Part shown: positions 22,301 through 33,976 of the stretch, piece by piece
Layout: each line of letters begins with the position of its first letter
Numbering within the stretch: the first letter of the stretch is position 1
Origin: Sweltsa coloradensis
Taxonomy: Eukaryota > Arthropoda > Insecta > Plecoptera > Chloroperlidae
Assembly (NCBI GenBank): GCA_024449915.1
Contig: JAMZAV010000159.1
Location: forward strand, 248,001-312,000
Length of the DNA stretch: 64,000 bases
Reading direction: 5' to 3'
Translations under genes and position numbers: made by a program
Notes under the pieces: model-generated
The model's database searches: none
Told to the model about the DNA's origin: nothing
What the model saw: the letters and a program-made list of their open reading frames with translations, nothing else

Positions 22301-25300
22301 TTTTGACTTGGTAGCATATTTTGGAAAATAGAAAAACGCGGTCGAATAGCCTTAAGACCTTTAACATTGCTATTTTAAACGAAAGTCCTTTTTCGGTTGT
22401 CGTCGTCGTCCTTTTTCTCTGTTTAAGTACGGTAACAAAAAAAAACTTCCAAGACCTTTAACGTTGCTATTTTAAACGAAAGTCCTTTTTAGGCTGAATA
22501 GAATGGTAGTAAAAAAAACGACCTGACCAAGATTCGAACCGCAGACCTTCCACATAGAACTCGGACGCGCTACCACTCTGCCACACTGCACTGTGATGTT
22601 TGAAGCTATTGGCCTAGTTAGGTGGTACCGTCGATGACCGTACGAACATTATTACACTAGTATTCCGGCTGACCGTATGAACATTTTTACACTAGTATTC
22701 CTGCTGACCGTACATCTATACACTCCATTTAATGAAAGGAAACTTAAACTCTGAAAAGCGTGCTGACTTGAGTCCAGTAGTCTTTTGCAAAACTTCATTG
22801 TGTGGGAAACGTCAACGGTTCATCCAAAAAACCATCACATGAACCAAGCTCCAAACCTCTGTGCCTCAAATGCTTCAAAGTCGGATTGGGATTGGTTGCT
22901 TACGTGCCTGTAAAGCTTCACCCACAATGCTGAACAGTAATCACACTATTAGCCTCTGTCAAATAGGCATGCATACTATGCAGGGTAAACGTCACTAAGT
23001 CCACACACATTTAGGGCAAGATTCATCTGCGCAATCCATAACTGAAATTCCAGCTTAAGAGGTGGACAAATATATCGATCAGTCTTCTCTGTCTCGACTG
23101 TTTGTTTACAAAAAATTGAATTTAACTAAGAAACTTCCCAAAGAAAACATGTAAAATGCAGGAAAATATCTGTATCAAACTTCTTAAGGGCCTGTTACAT
23201 TAGGAAGTTGGAAAAGTAAAAGAGAAAAAGTGAAGAGAAAGAGTAACTTTTCTGAAGTACCGGTAGAGATAGCATGTAGCTTATGGGACTTTTCTTGTTG
23301 CGTTCACACTGGGAAGTCGGAAAGTAAAAAGTGAAAAGTTTTGCAACTTGTCGAGCAGTGATAAGTAAAAAGAACTTGAAAAGTTGATCGTGATTAGTTG
23401 GTAATGTTGCCATGGACTACAACTTTGGGAATAAGTCGACAGGTATAAAGACGTCCCTCTGCCTGCGTCTTGCTCGAGCCAGCACTGTTGAGTTTTTAGG
23501 CCTCGGGCTCTCTGAGTCACTTGACTGGTCGATTCACATCGACAAAGTTTGTGCCAAAATAAAAAGTGGTTGCTTCATGATAAGAAGGCTAAAAGGCATA
23601 GTCAACCCCCACACGCTAAAACTTGTTTATCATGCCCACATTCACTCCCATATTTTATATGGCCTTTTGTTTTGGGGTGCCTCCCCACATGTGGAACGGG
23701 TCTTTATCCTACAAAAGCGAGCAGTACGAATCATGTGCGGTGCCTCCAGACGGAAGTCATGCAGGAACATTTTCCCCACTCATCAAATTCTAACATTATC
23801 TTGCTCACTAATTCTGCAAGCTGCAATCTTTGTGCGCTTGAACCCTAGTCTTTTCCCAATAAACAACACTATACACTCTCATGCCACCCGTTCTGCTTCC
23901 AATATCCACGTTCCCCAACATAATATACAGCTTTACTCTAAGAGCCCCATCTACCTTTGTCTTACCATATAGGCTACAACAAACTTCCTGCCCACCTCAA
24001 AGAATCCCCCTCACTTGACACATTCAAAGCTCAACTCAAAAAGTACCTTTTAGGCAATAGCTTTTACTCTCTATATGAATTCTTATCAGTGAAACCTGGA
24101 TCCAAATAACTTTCAGTTTATTCATATCTCTTGTAATCAACCTAACTCATATTGTTTATGCTACATTTATTCTACTAGGCCTACATCATTTTGTGTAATT
24201 TAAGTGTAGGGCCTAAACCCATTGGTAATGTTTGTTTTTGTTTAAATTTTATCCTTGGCTTCATTTTGTACGAGCTATGTATCCGTTTTATTTTATTACT
24301 AAACTGACAAAACCTATATACGGTTGTTTTTGTTGGCGCCATGAAGGTGCTGTGCTAACATGTGCTGCATGGTGGAAACGAGTTTCTAGCAGCACTTCCG
24401 TGACGTCACAGCCAAGATGGCAGCGCCCACAAATCTCTACTAAAACTACCGTATATGTACTATGTATGTATCAATTGGTGAATAAACTACTCTACTCTAC
24501 TCTACTCTTTCCCGGAGATGTGAACATAAACATGGCGGTGAATTCGTTTGTAAATGGAAGAAAATCACAAGAAAACATCGTCGTACCTTAGTACACACTT
24601 TGCCGCAAGAGCGCGCGATAGCTTTGCAGGAAGGCCGAGAGGTGGCGCCACGCGCACACTTTTTCTTTTCGTTCAGAAGTGTCCTGTGTGACGGCATCGA
24701 AAAGTTCTTTTTCTCTTCACTTTTTCTCTTTTACTTTTCTAACTTCCTAGTGTAACAGGCATTTTAGAACAGGAAATTAGTAGGCGTGGCCAGAAAAAAT
24801 CACTTCTTTGTTACCCGGTCAAACAGCAATCATAATGCCCAATCAGTTCTAGCCTATTTCTTTAGTTTAGTTTAGTTTTTAAGTCTCTAGCATTACGTAC
24901 CTCGATCCAGGTAAAAAACGATTCAATGTTAAGTTAAGAATTGTTAGGTACCGTACCATATAAATTGCTTCCTTGCATATTTTTTTCATATTGTACATAC
25001 TATTAATTTAAACTATAACTTTGCTGACATCTTGTGATTGTTGATGCATTTAACATGTCTTGTAACTGCCCACACACGAGCACTGTGCTTATGTGGGCTT
25101 CTCTCGATGACTTTCTTTTGTGTTTGTGCTATGTACAATGAATCTCTTTTTTTCTTGAGAATAAACATTTTTCTAAACTGAACTAAACTGTACCGTACAA
25201 TAGGCTAGGCCTACACATTAGTTATTACTTAGTATGGAAAGGCTAGCCTATCACTAGTATTAAAATGGCCAAATGTGTAAATTAGATTGTGGGGCCTAAA

Positions 25301-28300
25301 TAAGTCATTTGTTGTTTTTTTCTAATTGTTTGCAGGATTGTACCTAACCTAAACTTACTTCACCTAGATAGCCTATGTTAAAAATAGTCCAGCCAGTTTA
25401 TCCTATTTTTATTTTTTTTACAGAATGAGGCTCGGCAACTGAACCACAAGGAGGTGGTGGAAGAAGATAAGCGGAAAAATCTTCCATCTAACTGGGAAGC
25501 ACGTAAACGGCAGGCAGAATGGGTTTTAGATGACGAAGAAAAAAGAAAAGCTGCTGAATCTCGAGTAAGAAATGTACCTTAAGCAGTCTGTCCTGTCCAA
25601 TTGGCAATTTTGTTTTAATCACTAGACATTTAAACTTTAAACAATTCTACTAGGTCCTACCTTCAATTAAACGTAAACCCTTTTCTAAAGTAGGGCCTAT
25701 TAACCAACCTAGTATTGCGAAATATCCATAGGCCCCTAATACATAATAAAATAATATATTTCTCCCTTTGGGTGGTTGACCTTAAGATATGCTGAATGGG
25801 TCAACATTGTTTGTAACTAGGTATTTTTCTTTTATTATGCTTAGGGGCTACAGTAGGGTGCCTAGGCCTACATGTGTTTTCATTTGTATTGCTTTGAATT
25901 TATTTATTTTTATTGTAGGGCCTAATTTAAATTTATTATAGGCTGGGGTTACCGTCCGTCCAGAAATCCAGGATTGTCCCGGAATTCTACCTCTCGTCCC
26001 GAAAAATGCTTTTGGGACACCTTTATGTCCCGGATTTATCACAAGTATTAAAATCTCCTCTTTTCCTCAAAATAACAAAAAAAAATTCAGTATTCTTTGA
26101 ACGTGAAGTGCCGTTCTCTTTGAAAAGTAACCGCTCGTGCAGCAGTAGGCAACAGTATTCTAGCAGCGTGAGACGCGACTACGGGTTTGCCGCCTGCCCA
26201 ACCCACTCCACTCTCGAGTCGCAACCTTGAGATAGCCTAGGCAGAGGCTACCCTACTGTGCGGTGCACGCGAGGTTTTATTGTCAGCAAATACTACAATA
26301 GTCGTTGTCAGTCTGGCTCAGATTGAGCTACTGTTTGGTTCTGTTGAATTGTCAGTGTTGATATTTTGCGTAGTAGGCCTAATTAAGCCAAAACCAAAAC
26401 GTAAATGTTCGTTCCAAGAATATAATTGACTGAAAATCGAACACGATAATGTTGTTATTTCATATTTAACTAGGAAGCTTCGCAAACGCTTTTTTTAGTC
26501 GCGTTGATGGATGAGCTTTTTTGTAAGTTTTTAGTTTGCGTGGGACCACTTTTCCTTTGCAAGTGTTTTTTGAATGCATGCATTTTTTTTGCATTGTTGT
26601 CAAGTTTCTATTGTTACTTGTTAATTGTTATTATAAACCTAAAAAAACTCATATTAAAACCTTTATTCTATGGATTCTGGCTATCTTTTTCAACTTTTTC
26701 TTTCAAAAAGCAATACATCACCATTACCTTTATGTCCATGTTAAATATGAACGTTGTAGCCCCACCCGTTTGGTCAGAATCGGCCCCAATGTCACGAAAA
26801 TATAGCACTAAAAATCGGGAAAAAATCGTAAAAGCACGATATTACCGGTAATGAGAAATATTTCTTCGATTGCAACATGGCAGGTCTAAGTTCAGAGATT
26901 TTGAAGGTCCCCTCCAATTTTTATCAAGATTGCATATGCCGGTTGCCCGGTAGAGAGCGAACAGACAAAAATACAAACAAACAAACAAAACAAAAACACC
27001 CGAGCTAATTTTTTTGGGGGGGTCAGTGAAATTGAAGTCTTTGCTTCGCTCATCCAATTATCCTCCATATCCCGTTTCAAAGCAACCATAAGTGATTAAA
27101 ATACGCTAAAATACCTGTAAAAAAAGTCGCTAAAAAATTCCCTGGGGGGCAATTTTTGGGGGGCCAAACGGGGGGCGCTCTGCCGCTTTGGTGTCTTGTA
27201 TTTGTTATGTCCTGGATTTTATTTTCAGGAATATGGTCATCCTAATGTAGGACTACTTTACATTTTTTTTTTATAAAATACCTAAGCCCTAATGCAATGG
27301 TGGTTTGACAGTTTGGCAATGAGTGCAAAACAAAGGTGCTAAGTTACCTTTGCATTACTTTCTGTGAATCTAAATGATTATTCCCCATGACAAAAATAGG
27401 ACGGTTTAACAGCTGCGGTATGAGTAGAAATTCATATACACAAAATCAAATTTTGTACTTTTTCTACTAAAAAGTAACATGTGTTATTACTTTAGTATTA
27501 CATATGCAAATTTATTTCACTAGGGAAACGTCAAAGTCGTTGTTAGACAAGTGAGTGAACCATGTGTTGAGTAGGTACCCTGTAACATTACTTTTTTCCC
27601 CTACCTTAGGCTACAGTGGCGCATTATGGCCTTACAGTTGACGCGCCCTTATACCAACTCATAACTCAACTTAAAAACCCTATTATTTATACAAATATAA
27701 TTATCAAACTTAAATACCGGTATACAAATGTTCCCGGGTACTCAACACATGACTCGCTCACTCGTCTAACAACGACTTTTGAGTTTCCCTAGTCTAGATG
27801 GCTAAGGCGCCCTTACAGCCGAAATGTGGTAGACGTGGGTTCAATTCCCTGGTCGGGAAAGATTTTGTAATCATTTCTGGATTGTATTTTAAAAAATTAT
27901 TAAACATGTTTTGAAATGCATATAATATAATGCAGTGTAGTCCATCATCTGTGACAATATTAAGGAAAACATAGCCAGTACGAAATACGTAAAAATATTG
28001 CTAGGTTTACTCAATCTATGAGCGGAATTTGGGGGTACCTTGATGTTCAACATTCGATAGACCTTGCATGGGCACGGCATTTCATAGCCAGGTAAATAAC
28101 AAACAGAAAATATTTTTTCTAAATCAAAACCATTGTCGTTAAACTAATTCCTACTCATGATACGCCTATTTTTCATTTGATTATTTCTTGTAGGTTTAAA
28201 TCGAAATGGATTGTGCTCATTTTGTTAGCAGTTCTCAGTTACCTGGTCACGGATGTCTGTTTAAAATTTCGGCTCAATCTATTAGGTCGTTCGGCCGTAT

Positions 28301-30042
28301 GGGACCGGACAGACATTTAACTTTTAACAAACATTTAACATTTCACATACAGAAGTAATCACGACTAAGGCCCGATCGAGTTGCGTTGTAGACTACGTTC
28401 GCTGCGCTCACTCGTCTAAAAAGATTAAGCTAAGATAGTAGGTATAGTTAAACAATGAAGTTAGGTAGATATCACTGCCACTTGATGAATAATCTAGGTG
28501 GCTGTCCACTGAACCACTTGATGTAGGTAGGCTATGTTGTTCGTCACCAATTACGGTGGCCAAGGTCACACACCAGTGACACCATGCGCGTGAGAAAATG
28601 CAAATTTTGACTGGCTTGAACAAACCTGAAGTTGCCCCAAGCGTCCTCGGGTCTAGCTCAGATCCTCATTGGAGCTTGTACCCGGCATCCAGTATTTATT
28701 ATTTTATCATGCTTTCTCATTGTCTTATTCTCCAAATTATTCAAATAGACGTAGGCCTACTAGGCTTTTGAATCGTAAAAGATTTAGCTAAAAATGTTAA
28801 ACAGCACCCGCTCCGGATGTTTAAAATTTCAGTGCAATCGGTTAAGTGGTTTGACCGTATTTCATCAAACAGACGACAGACCTTATCACGAGAAAGTAAG
28901 GTTTGAGAACCCTTTTGACCTATTTAATTATATTTATTTAGCATATTTTATTGTCCTCCTTATTAGGCCTATTCTACTAATATTCTAAAGTTTTTTTTTT
29001 TTTAAATTGAGCATGTGTCATTTTTTCCCTCAGGGAGAAGTGTATGATCGAGTAAAACTTCTTCATATTGAGGCTAGTGAAGCTGAACGTCTAGACAGGA
29101 AAAAGAAGAAGAAGAATCCTGATATAGGATTTGCTGATTTTGAACAAGCGACTATCAGGAAATACAACCGGCTGGTAAAAAATATTAAACCCGACATGGA
29201 AGTCTACGAAAAAGAAAAGGCAAAACTTGGAGAAGCCTTCTATGGAGGGAGGAATACTATTCTTCATGGTTTACGTCAGGACACGAAAGAAGGTGTCGAT
29301 CGAATGGTTGAAGATCTGGAAAAACAGTGAGTTCATACAATTCTAGTTTATGATATTATATCATGGATGGCCTACCTACATTATATTGATAATTTGCACC
29401 TGTCAAAATGTATAATCATCATCATTCATCATTATCTGTTGCCACGTCCAACTCTGTGTTAAATGAATGAGAATGATATTACTTGTCACTCTGACCTCTT
29501 TCCTAGTTATAAAATAAAAATGTAAGAACGGATCTGGGTCGGTATGGTTTCTTGGAAAGAACTGTTAGGGAGTGGAATGACTTGTCTGGAGATGTTGTAG
29601 CTAGTGGGTCTTTGAGGGAATTTAGATCGTGTTTGGGGGAGGGCAGTAATTAGGTCTGGGGAGAGTGAGTACTGAGTGGTTGTTATGTTATAACTTAATA
29701 ATATGTTACCTATATTAACTTGGCTACTCATTCCAAACTACTCTATATCCCCACACTGCAACGTAGTAGCCCCTCCAAAGGCACTATAGAGCTCCAGCTT
29801 AGATTTTTTTTTTTTTTAGATTTTTTTATTGCACTTAAAATGATGCATTTTATTACTATTAAATTATTTTTTCCAGGATATCAAAAAGGGACAAATACAG
29901 CCGCCGCCGTATGCATAATGATGATGCAGACATTGATTACATCAATGAGCGTAACATGAACTTCAACAAGAAGCTAGAGCGTTTCTACGGTGAACATACC
30001 ACAGAAATAAAGCAGAATCTTGAGAGAGGTACTGCGGTGTGA
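19315..30042 (+). CDS. SYF2: Pre-mRNA-splicing factor SYF2, complete, 4 coding exons
   Basis: Coding exons are 19315-19392, 25424-25564, 29034-29326 and 29877-30042. All three introns are GT-AG, with phases 0, 0 and 2, and splicing gives 225 residues (human SYF2 is 243). SYF2 is a component of the NTC/Prp19-associated complex that is loaded into the activated spliceosome in the nucleus. The recognisable family signature is a basic coiled N-terminus, then [14 protein letters not shown], a lysine-rich stretch, [20 protein letters not shown], and the C-terminus [20 protein letters not shown], which is nearly invariant in animal SYF2. The start is the first ATG before [12 protein letters not shown], and an in-frame TGA ends the ORF. 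No frameshift is seen. Introns 1-3 carry LINE, MITE and Helentron-like insertions. The gene is head-to-head with the CEP162 homologue. Homology is from memory of the family, but the C-terminal match leaves little doubt. Confidence 0.96.
19395..19860. repeat. AGGCCTA-dense tract at the start of SYF2 intron 1
   Basis: Runs of TAGGCCTAGGCC begin directly after the SYF2 exon 1 donor. They would fold back on themselves in RNA. Confidence 0.75.
20295..20935 (-). pseudogene. LINE remnant lacking its reverse-transcriptase core
   Basis: The 3' part reads [20 protein letters not shown], then [19 protein letters not shown], the classic tail of LINE ORF2 proteins. The 5' part reads [20 protein letters not shown] and [12 protein letters not shown], typical of the linker after the endonuclease. 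They are joined within about 30 bp near 20620, so the whole RT domain is deleted. It lies antisense in SYF2 intron 1. Confidence 0.8.
21430..21712 (+). repeat. Possible diverged family A/B relative (3' part)
   Basis: The order of modules (GATCCGAGCC region, poly(A)-like ACAAAAAAAAAAACAAAAC, TTTTTCCGGCAGAGTCAAATGG, CGCTTCGCTCGC end) mirrors the 3' half of families A and B, but sequence identity is low. Confidence 0.35.
21721..22351. mobile_element. 631-bp near-perfect palindrome with TTAA duplication
   Basis: GGCTATTCCACCGCGTTTTT at the left is mirrored by AAAAACGCGGTCGAATAGCC at the right, and pairing continues with few mismatches to a short loop near 22033. TTAA flanks both ends (21717-21720 and 22352-22355). 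Both strands therefore encode almost identical spurious ORFs. It lies in SYF2 intron 1. Confidence 0.85.
22356..22620 (-). repeat. Truncated reverse copy of the 17.5-18.5 kb element, with tRNA-like segment
   Basis: Two copies of CCTTTAAC(A/G)TTGCTATTTT correspond to the duplicated segment in the 17481-18513 element. They are followed by a tRNA-like segment at 22521-22590 (minus) with intact A box TGGCAGAGTGGTAGCGCG and B box GGTTCGAATC. Confidence 0.6.
23190..24760. mobile_element. TIR element (GCCTGTTACA...TGTAACAGGC) interrupted by a LINE
   Basis: The arms are about 65 bp: GCCTGTTACATTAGGAAGTT at the left and its inverse AACTTCCTAGTGTAACAGGC at the right, each followed by GAAAAGTAAAAGAGAAAAAG and its complement. 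The 23440-24510 LINE fragment lies between, so this is a nested insertion in SYF2 intron 1. Confidence 0.6.
23440..24510 (+). pseudogene. CR1/Jockey-type LINE 3' fragment (reverse-transcriptase C-terminus)
   Basis: Open from about 23440 to 23972: [17 protein letters not shown], then [35 protein letters not shown] and [20 protein letters not shown] frameshift near 23950 moves the end ([34 protein letters not shown]) to another frame. A (CTACT)n tail at about 24485-24507 closes the copy. It is 5'-truncated. Confidence 0.85.
25424..25564 (+). CDS. SYF2: SYF2 coding exon 2
   Basis: This 47-codon exon lies between the acceptor ...TTTTTTACAG and the donor GTAAGA, with phase 0 at both ends. It encodes [17 protein letters not shown] followed by the conserved [20 protein letters not shown] block of the SYF2 family. 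Confidence 0.95.
25942..27247. mobile_element. Possible hAT-like element remnant, interrupted by family A copy A3
   Basis: GGGGTTACCGTCCGTCC with CCAGGATTGTCC near the left, and GTCCTGGATTTTA with GGTCATCCTAATG near the right, form imperfect inverted ends of the GGTNACC..GTCC type. No duplication was confirmed. It lies in SYF2 intron 2. Confidence 0.35.
26470..27057 (+). repeat. Family A element, copy A3
   Basis: Opens CTAGGAAGCTTCGCAAACGC (a start resembling family B) and TTGATGGATGAGC; ends TTTGCTTCGCTCATCCAA. It has a single internal unit. The mixed 5' end suggests exchange between families A and B. Confidence 0.7.
27520..28419 (+). repeat. Family C element C1 with tRNA-like middle
   Basis: The left part, 27520-27792, is itself an inverted repeat (CTAGGGAAACGTCAAAGTCG ... 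GACTTTTGAGTTTCCCTAG). It is followed by a tRNA-like block (27793-27861: TGGCTAAGGCG as A box, GGTTCAATTCC as B box) and a right part ending CGCTGCGCTCACTCGTCTAA. It lies in SYF2 intron 2. Confidence 0.65.
29034..29326 (+). CDS. SYF2: SYF2 coding exon 3
   Basis: The exon is preceded by TTTTTTCCCTCAG and followed by GTGAGT. It is 293 bp, leaving a split Gln codon (phase 2). It contains a run of basic residues (RKKKKKNP) and the conserved core [20 protein letters not shown]. The final CA plus G of the next exon restores [14 protein letters not shown]. Confidence 0.95.
29525..29655 (+). pseudogene. LINE ORF2 C-terminal scrap
   Basis: One frame reads [20 protein letters not shown], then [14 protein letters not shown] and stop, the usual last 40 residues of many LINE polyproteins (RTV..WN.L...SL..F). 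It is inserted in SYF2 intron 3. Confidence 0.7.
29877..30042 (+). CDS. SYF2: SYF2 coding exon 4 and stop
   Basis: The acceptor is TTTTTTCCAG. The exon encodes [20 protein letters not shown] and ends with the hallmark C-terminus NLERGTAV followed by TGA. An AATAAA at 30274-30279 is a plausible polyadenylation signal about 230 bp after the stop. Confidence 0.95.
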
Positions 30043-30279
30043 ATTAATTTAATTACCATTTTCATAAAATCCATTTAAGGTATAATTAATAATTATAAAT
30101 TATAATGTAACAAAATTACAATTCTTATTGTACAAAATGTAGGTACAGTACCTCAAGTACCAGTCATTTTCAAGAGATGCAAGTTGTATATTAATTAAAG
30201 GAACATAGCCTAGGCATACTCATGTACTCATTGAGTTTTGTGTATCTCCATCGTACTCTTTTGTATTTTACATAATAAA

Positions 30280-33200
30280 CAAACCACTATGTACGTATAT
30301 AAAATGTTTACTTCAGTATGTACGGAAAACGGGGATACGTAACATTAACAACAGCAAGCTGTATCAACAAACACACTTTCCATTCCCATATACTGCACAA
30401 TAATTCAGTCTCAAGTACATAAAAAGCAATGTGTTTGTTTCTATTCATGTAATATCACTTGCAGATTTGTGCAATAACTAAATTATTGAACTTATAACTT
30501 AATACTAACATGTACTAGTTAGTGTGTAGTACCTTGTGTTAACAATATGGTACACGACGACACGTACAGTTATGTCAACATTAATTTTTGTTTTCTTACA
30601 ATTAAATTGTATGCAAGGATGTAAGTAATGTTTTCATTTCCTATATTTTACTGTACATAAGTCCAAATTTTCTTTAAGCCTTGTAGTCAAATGGCACATT
30701 GTAGGTAACCAGGATGATTTCCACAAGTAGCATCTAAAAGCAAACCATCAAAATATGTTAGTATAGGCCTATATTCTAAATTTATTTGTAGGCCTAGAGA
30801 GAAGAGGCAAATTTTTTTGTAAATTGTTAAAAATTTCTTAATACATAAACCAAACTAAACTACTCATTTGAGGTAGATAGTAGGACAGCTTGTGCTAATC
30901 TACTATGATGATAGATAGTGAATTTGCACCATCATCAATTTATAAGCCATAACTAATCAGGGCCAAGTTTAGGTAGTGATCCCCCCCCCCCCCCCCCACA
31001 CACACACTAAATTTAATATAAGCCTAGTCTAGGTAACGGTTTTCATTTTTATTTTTCTGTAAAAGACATAACTGGACACGTCACACCTTTTTTGCAACAA
31101 AGTTGCCTATCTCATCGTAGGCCTATTCCTTCTGCTCCTAGCACCACAATCGTTTTATTCGTTAATCGTTAGTTATATTATATGCCTAGGTAAAAAAAAA
31201 AAAAAAAAAAAAAATTACGAACCCCTAGCAAAACTAGTGCAGAGTCTGGGGTAAATAAATACCAAGTTACATTGTGCAAAATGCTATTGCTGAAGGCGAA
31301 ATTTTTCCAAATTTGTAGCTCTGAAAAGCTCCAAAACACGTTTAGAAATTAAAATTACCTACATAATTGCAGAGTGCTATCTATTTTCTCCCAAAAAGTA
31401 TTTATATTTTGTAATTTTCAGTAGATCTGTGAAAAAAATATTTAAACATCTTCAGTATCTCTGGCGAAATGCCCCCCCCCCCCCCCCCCCCCCATAGGCA
31501 GCTGCCTAGGTTGCCTGGACCTAAATACGACACTGTAACTAATAGCTTAATTAAACTTCTCACACCTTACCTGAACCAAATTGAGTTCCTAAGAAGAGCA
31601 CATTTCATACAACCCAACTGTGAAGCACCCCTAGAAGAGAAAGTTACATAAATTATTTATTGTTCACAAAGTGTAGAGGTTACATCTTCCATAGCATACA
31701 CGGTTACTAAGTTAGGCCTACTTTGCGTATTGCTGGACTGGATCAGTGGATTCAGTATTACGTATATAGCCAATGAAAGAAATGATCATCAACAAAAGCA
31801 ATTAATGATTATGCAAGACAATATAGACACTATTAGTGTGACCTCACGGTCTCGGCTCCCCCATTGAAGTACCATTTAATATTAATTTATTTCAGAATGT
31901 AATTTTTCTGGCGATTGTAAATTTTAATACTTTTTTTCGGGCTATAGGTATTTATATTTCAACATATTTTTGGAAATTTTGGATTTGACATAGGCCTAGC
32001 TCATTTGTTTTAAATAAAACAGTTATTTTCTATGCTTGACTGGAAATGTATTTTTTCTGATTTATTTCAGATTGTAACATTTTTCTGCTTTAAAATTGAG
32101 CATGTTAGCCTTTTTCGAGATAACTGAGATTTACAACATTTCTCATTTCCACCCGTTTGGATTCTGGACTAAAAATAGAATTCATACTAGCCATGTGATT
32201 CACAAAATTTAAACTACAATTTTTTTTTAAATAGATTTTTTTCACCAAATTTATTTGTTGCACCCATTACTCCGAAAAATGGACGAGTCTGATTCATCTA
32301 CTACTTACTACAATGGATGGGTTAAAAACAACTGCCTGACAATCGTCAATTTACGAATATGTGATTGGTTGAGGCCGGTGGTCAAGGCCGGCAAGGGACG
32401 GTTACGGATTGGTCAAGTTTGTTTGGAGTCAGCTCCGACGTTATCACTATTAGTGTATGCCCACTAGGTTTACAAATCAAGATCATAAAAAAAAAGAAAA
32501 AAAAAATCATCGAAAAACATCAAAACAAGTAGGGGTGTGCAAATCCAAGTCTTTTCCAATGGAATTTTGCGTAGCCTATCGTTAAGAGATGTGCAAAAAT
32601 GATTTTTAAAGTTTAAAAATTTGCGTCTTAAAATAAAAATTTGACCATCTTTTGTTATTTATTTATTTACCAAAAAACCAATTTGATAATGCACAACTTA
32701 AAAAAAAAAAAAAGAAAGTTTAAAATTATCAGTAGGGCCTATCAATAATTCCAGGACAATTTTTTATTAAATTTAAAAGAAAAACAAGCACATGAGAGTG
32801 AGACACAGTTTTAATTTTAAGCTCAATTTCAAACTCAGCCTTCAGTTTTCTTAAGTTTCTGACAGTTTTTACCACCAGATTAATTTCGACTACCCGGCAC
32901 CTCCACCAAAATTATGAAATTATGCACTTTTTGTGTAATGTCAATATTTTGATGTGTAGTATTTTGAGCTTACTCGCATACAAACGATTATTACGATCTC
33001 ACAATTGCGCTTTATGACCCGGCACCTCCACCGTATGTACCAGCCAGGAGACCAGGATTAATTTAATTTTGACTACCTAGTACCTACCCGGTCCGTGTGG
33101 TACTTCCCTTTCTACCGCAATGCTATGCATGCGCGATATAATTATGTGACACTGGCTGCCATACTCTTTAGGAAGGCAGCAAGTGATTCTGTGGGAGAGG

Positions 33201-33960
33201 CAGTCACCCCCACACATAGTATATGGCAGCCCGCATGGTACTTCCCTTTCTACTGCCATGCTTTGAACATGCAATATTTTAAATTTATATTCTTGGAATT
33301 TATTAAATGGCTGCATACTTACTTCTGGATGGAAAGTTGTGGTGTGTGACATGGATGTGAATGTCCTGTGTTTCTCCTGCTGAAACGATAGAAATTCTAC
33401 GCTAAATAGCTTGACAACCAGTTACATAAAGTACCTTAGTTATTAACTAATTACAATATATAATATATAATATAAATAATATATAATCTAGGTGCCCGTT
33501 AGGGCGCCGCAGCCAAGCCGCGGTGCGCTACACACTCGGGCACCTTATACAGCAAGCCGAGTTGGGGTGATTTCGAGGTGTCACCCAGCCATCATGAAAC
33601 GTGATGTGAACTTGAAAACACATGCCAAATTTGTTGGGGTAAGAAAAATAAAAGAGGGGATTTGGTACCCAACAACACATGCCAAATTTGTTGGGGTAAG
33701 AGCATTCCTTCTTGGTGAAAATATGACTTAAAACATGCTCAAAATCACTTTAAGGACGTTAGTTACTACTGGCTACTACTCCTACTACTACTAATTCGTC
33801 AGTTTCAATTGCCCAGCGATTCTGACCAAACGGGTGGGGCTACAACGTTCATATTTTACATGGACATTGAGGTAGTAGTGTACTCTGTTATCTGTGGTGA
33901 TGTAATTCCCTTTGAAAGAAAAAGTTTAAAAAATTTGCTGGAAGGCTTCCAAATAAAGGT
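30280..33960. other. Intergenic stretch after SYF2: simple repeats, repeat fragments
   Basis: Poly(C) tracts occur at about 30980 and 31469, and poly(A) at about 31192. A direct repeat near 33097 and 33236 (TGGTACTTCCCTTTCTAC) and another near 33619/33675 (ACATGCCAAATTTGTTGG, 56-bp period) are present. 33813-33950 is a minus-strand fragment of family A (TTCTGACCAAACGGGTGGGG). No gene is supported. Confidence 0.5.
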
Positions 33961-33976
33961 TTTAAAATAAGCCTAA

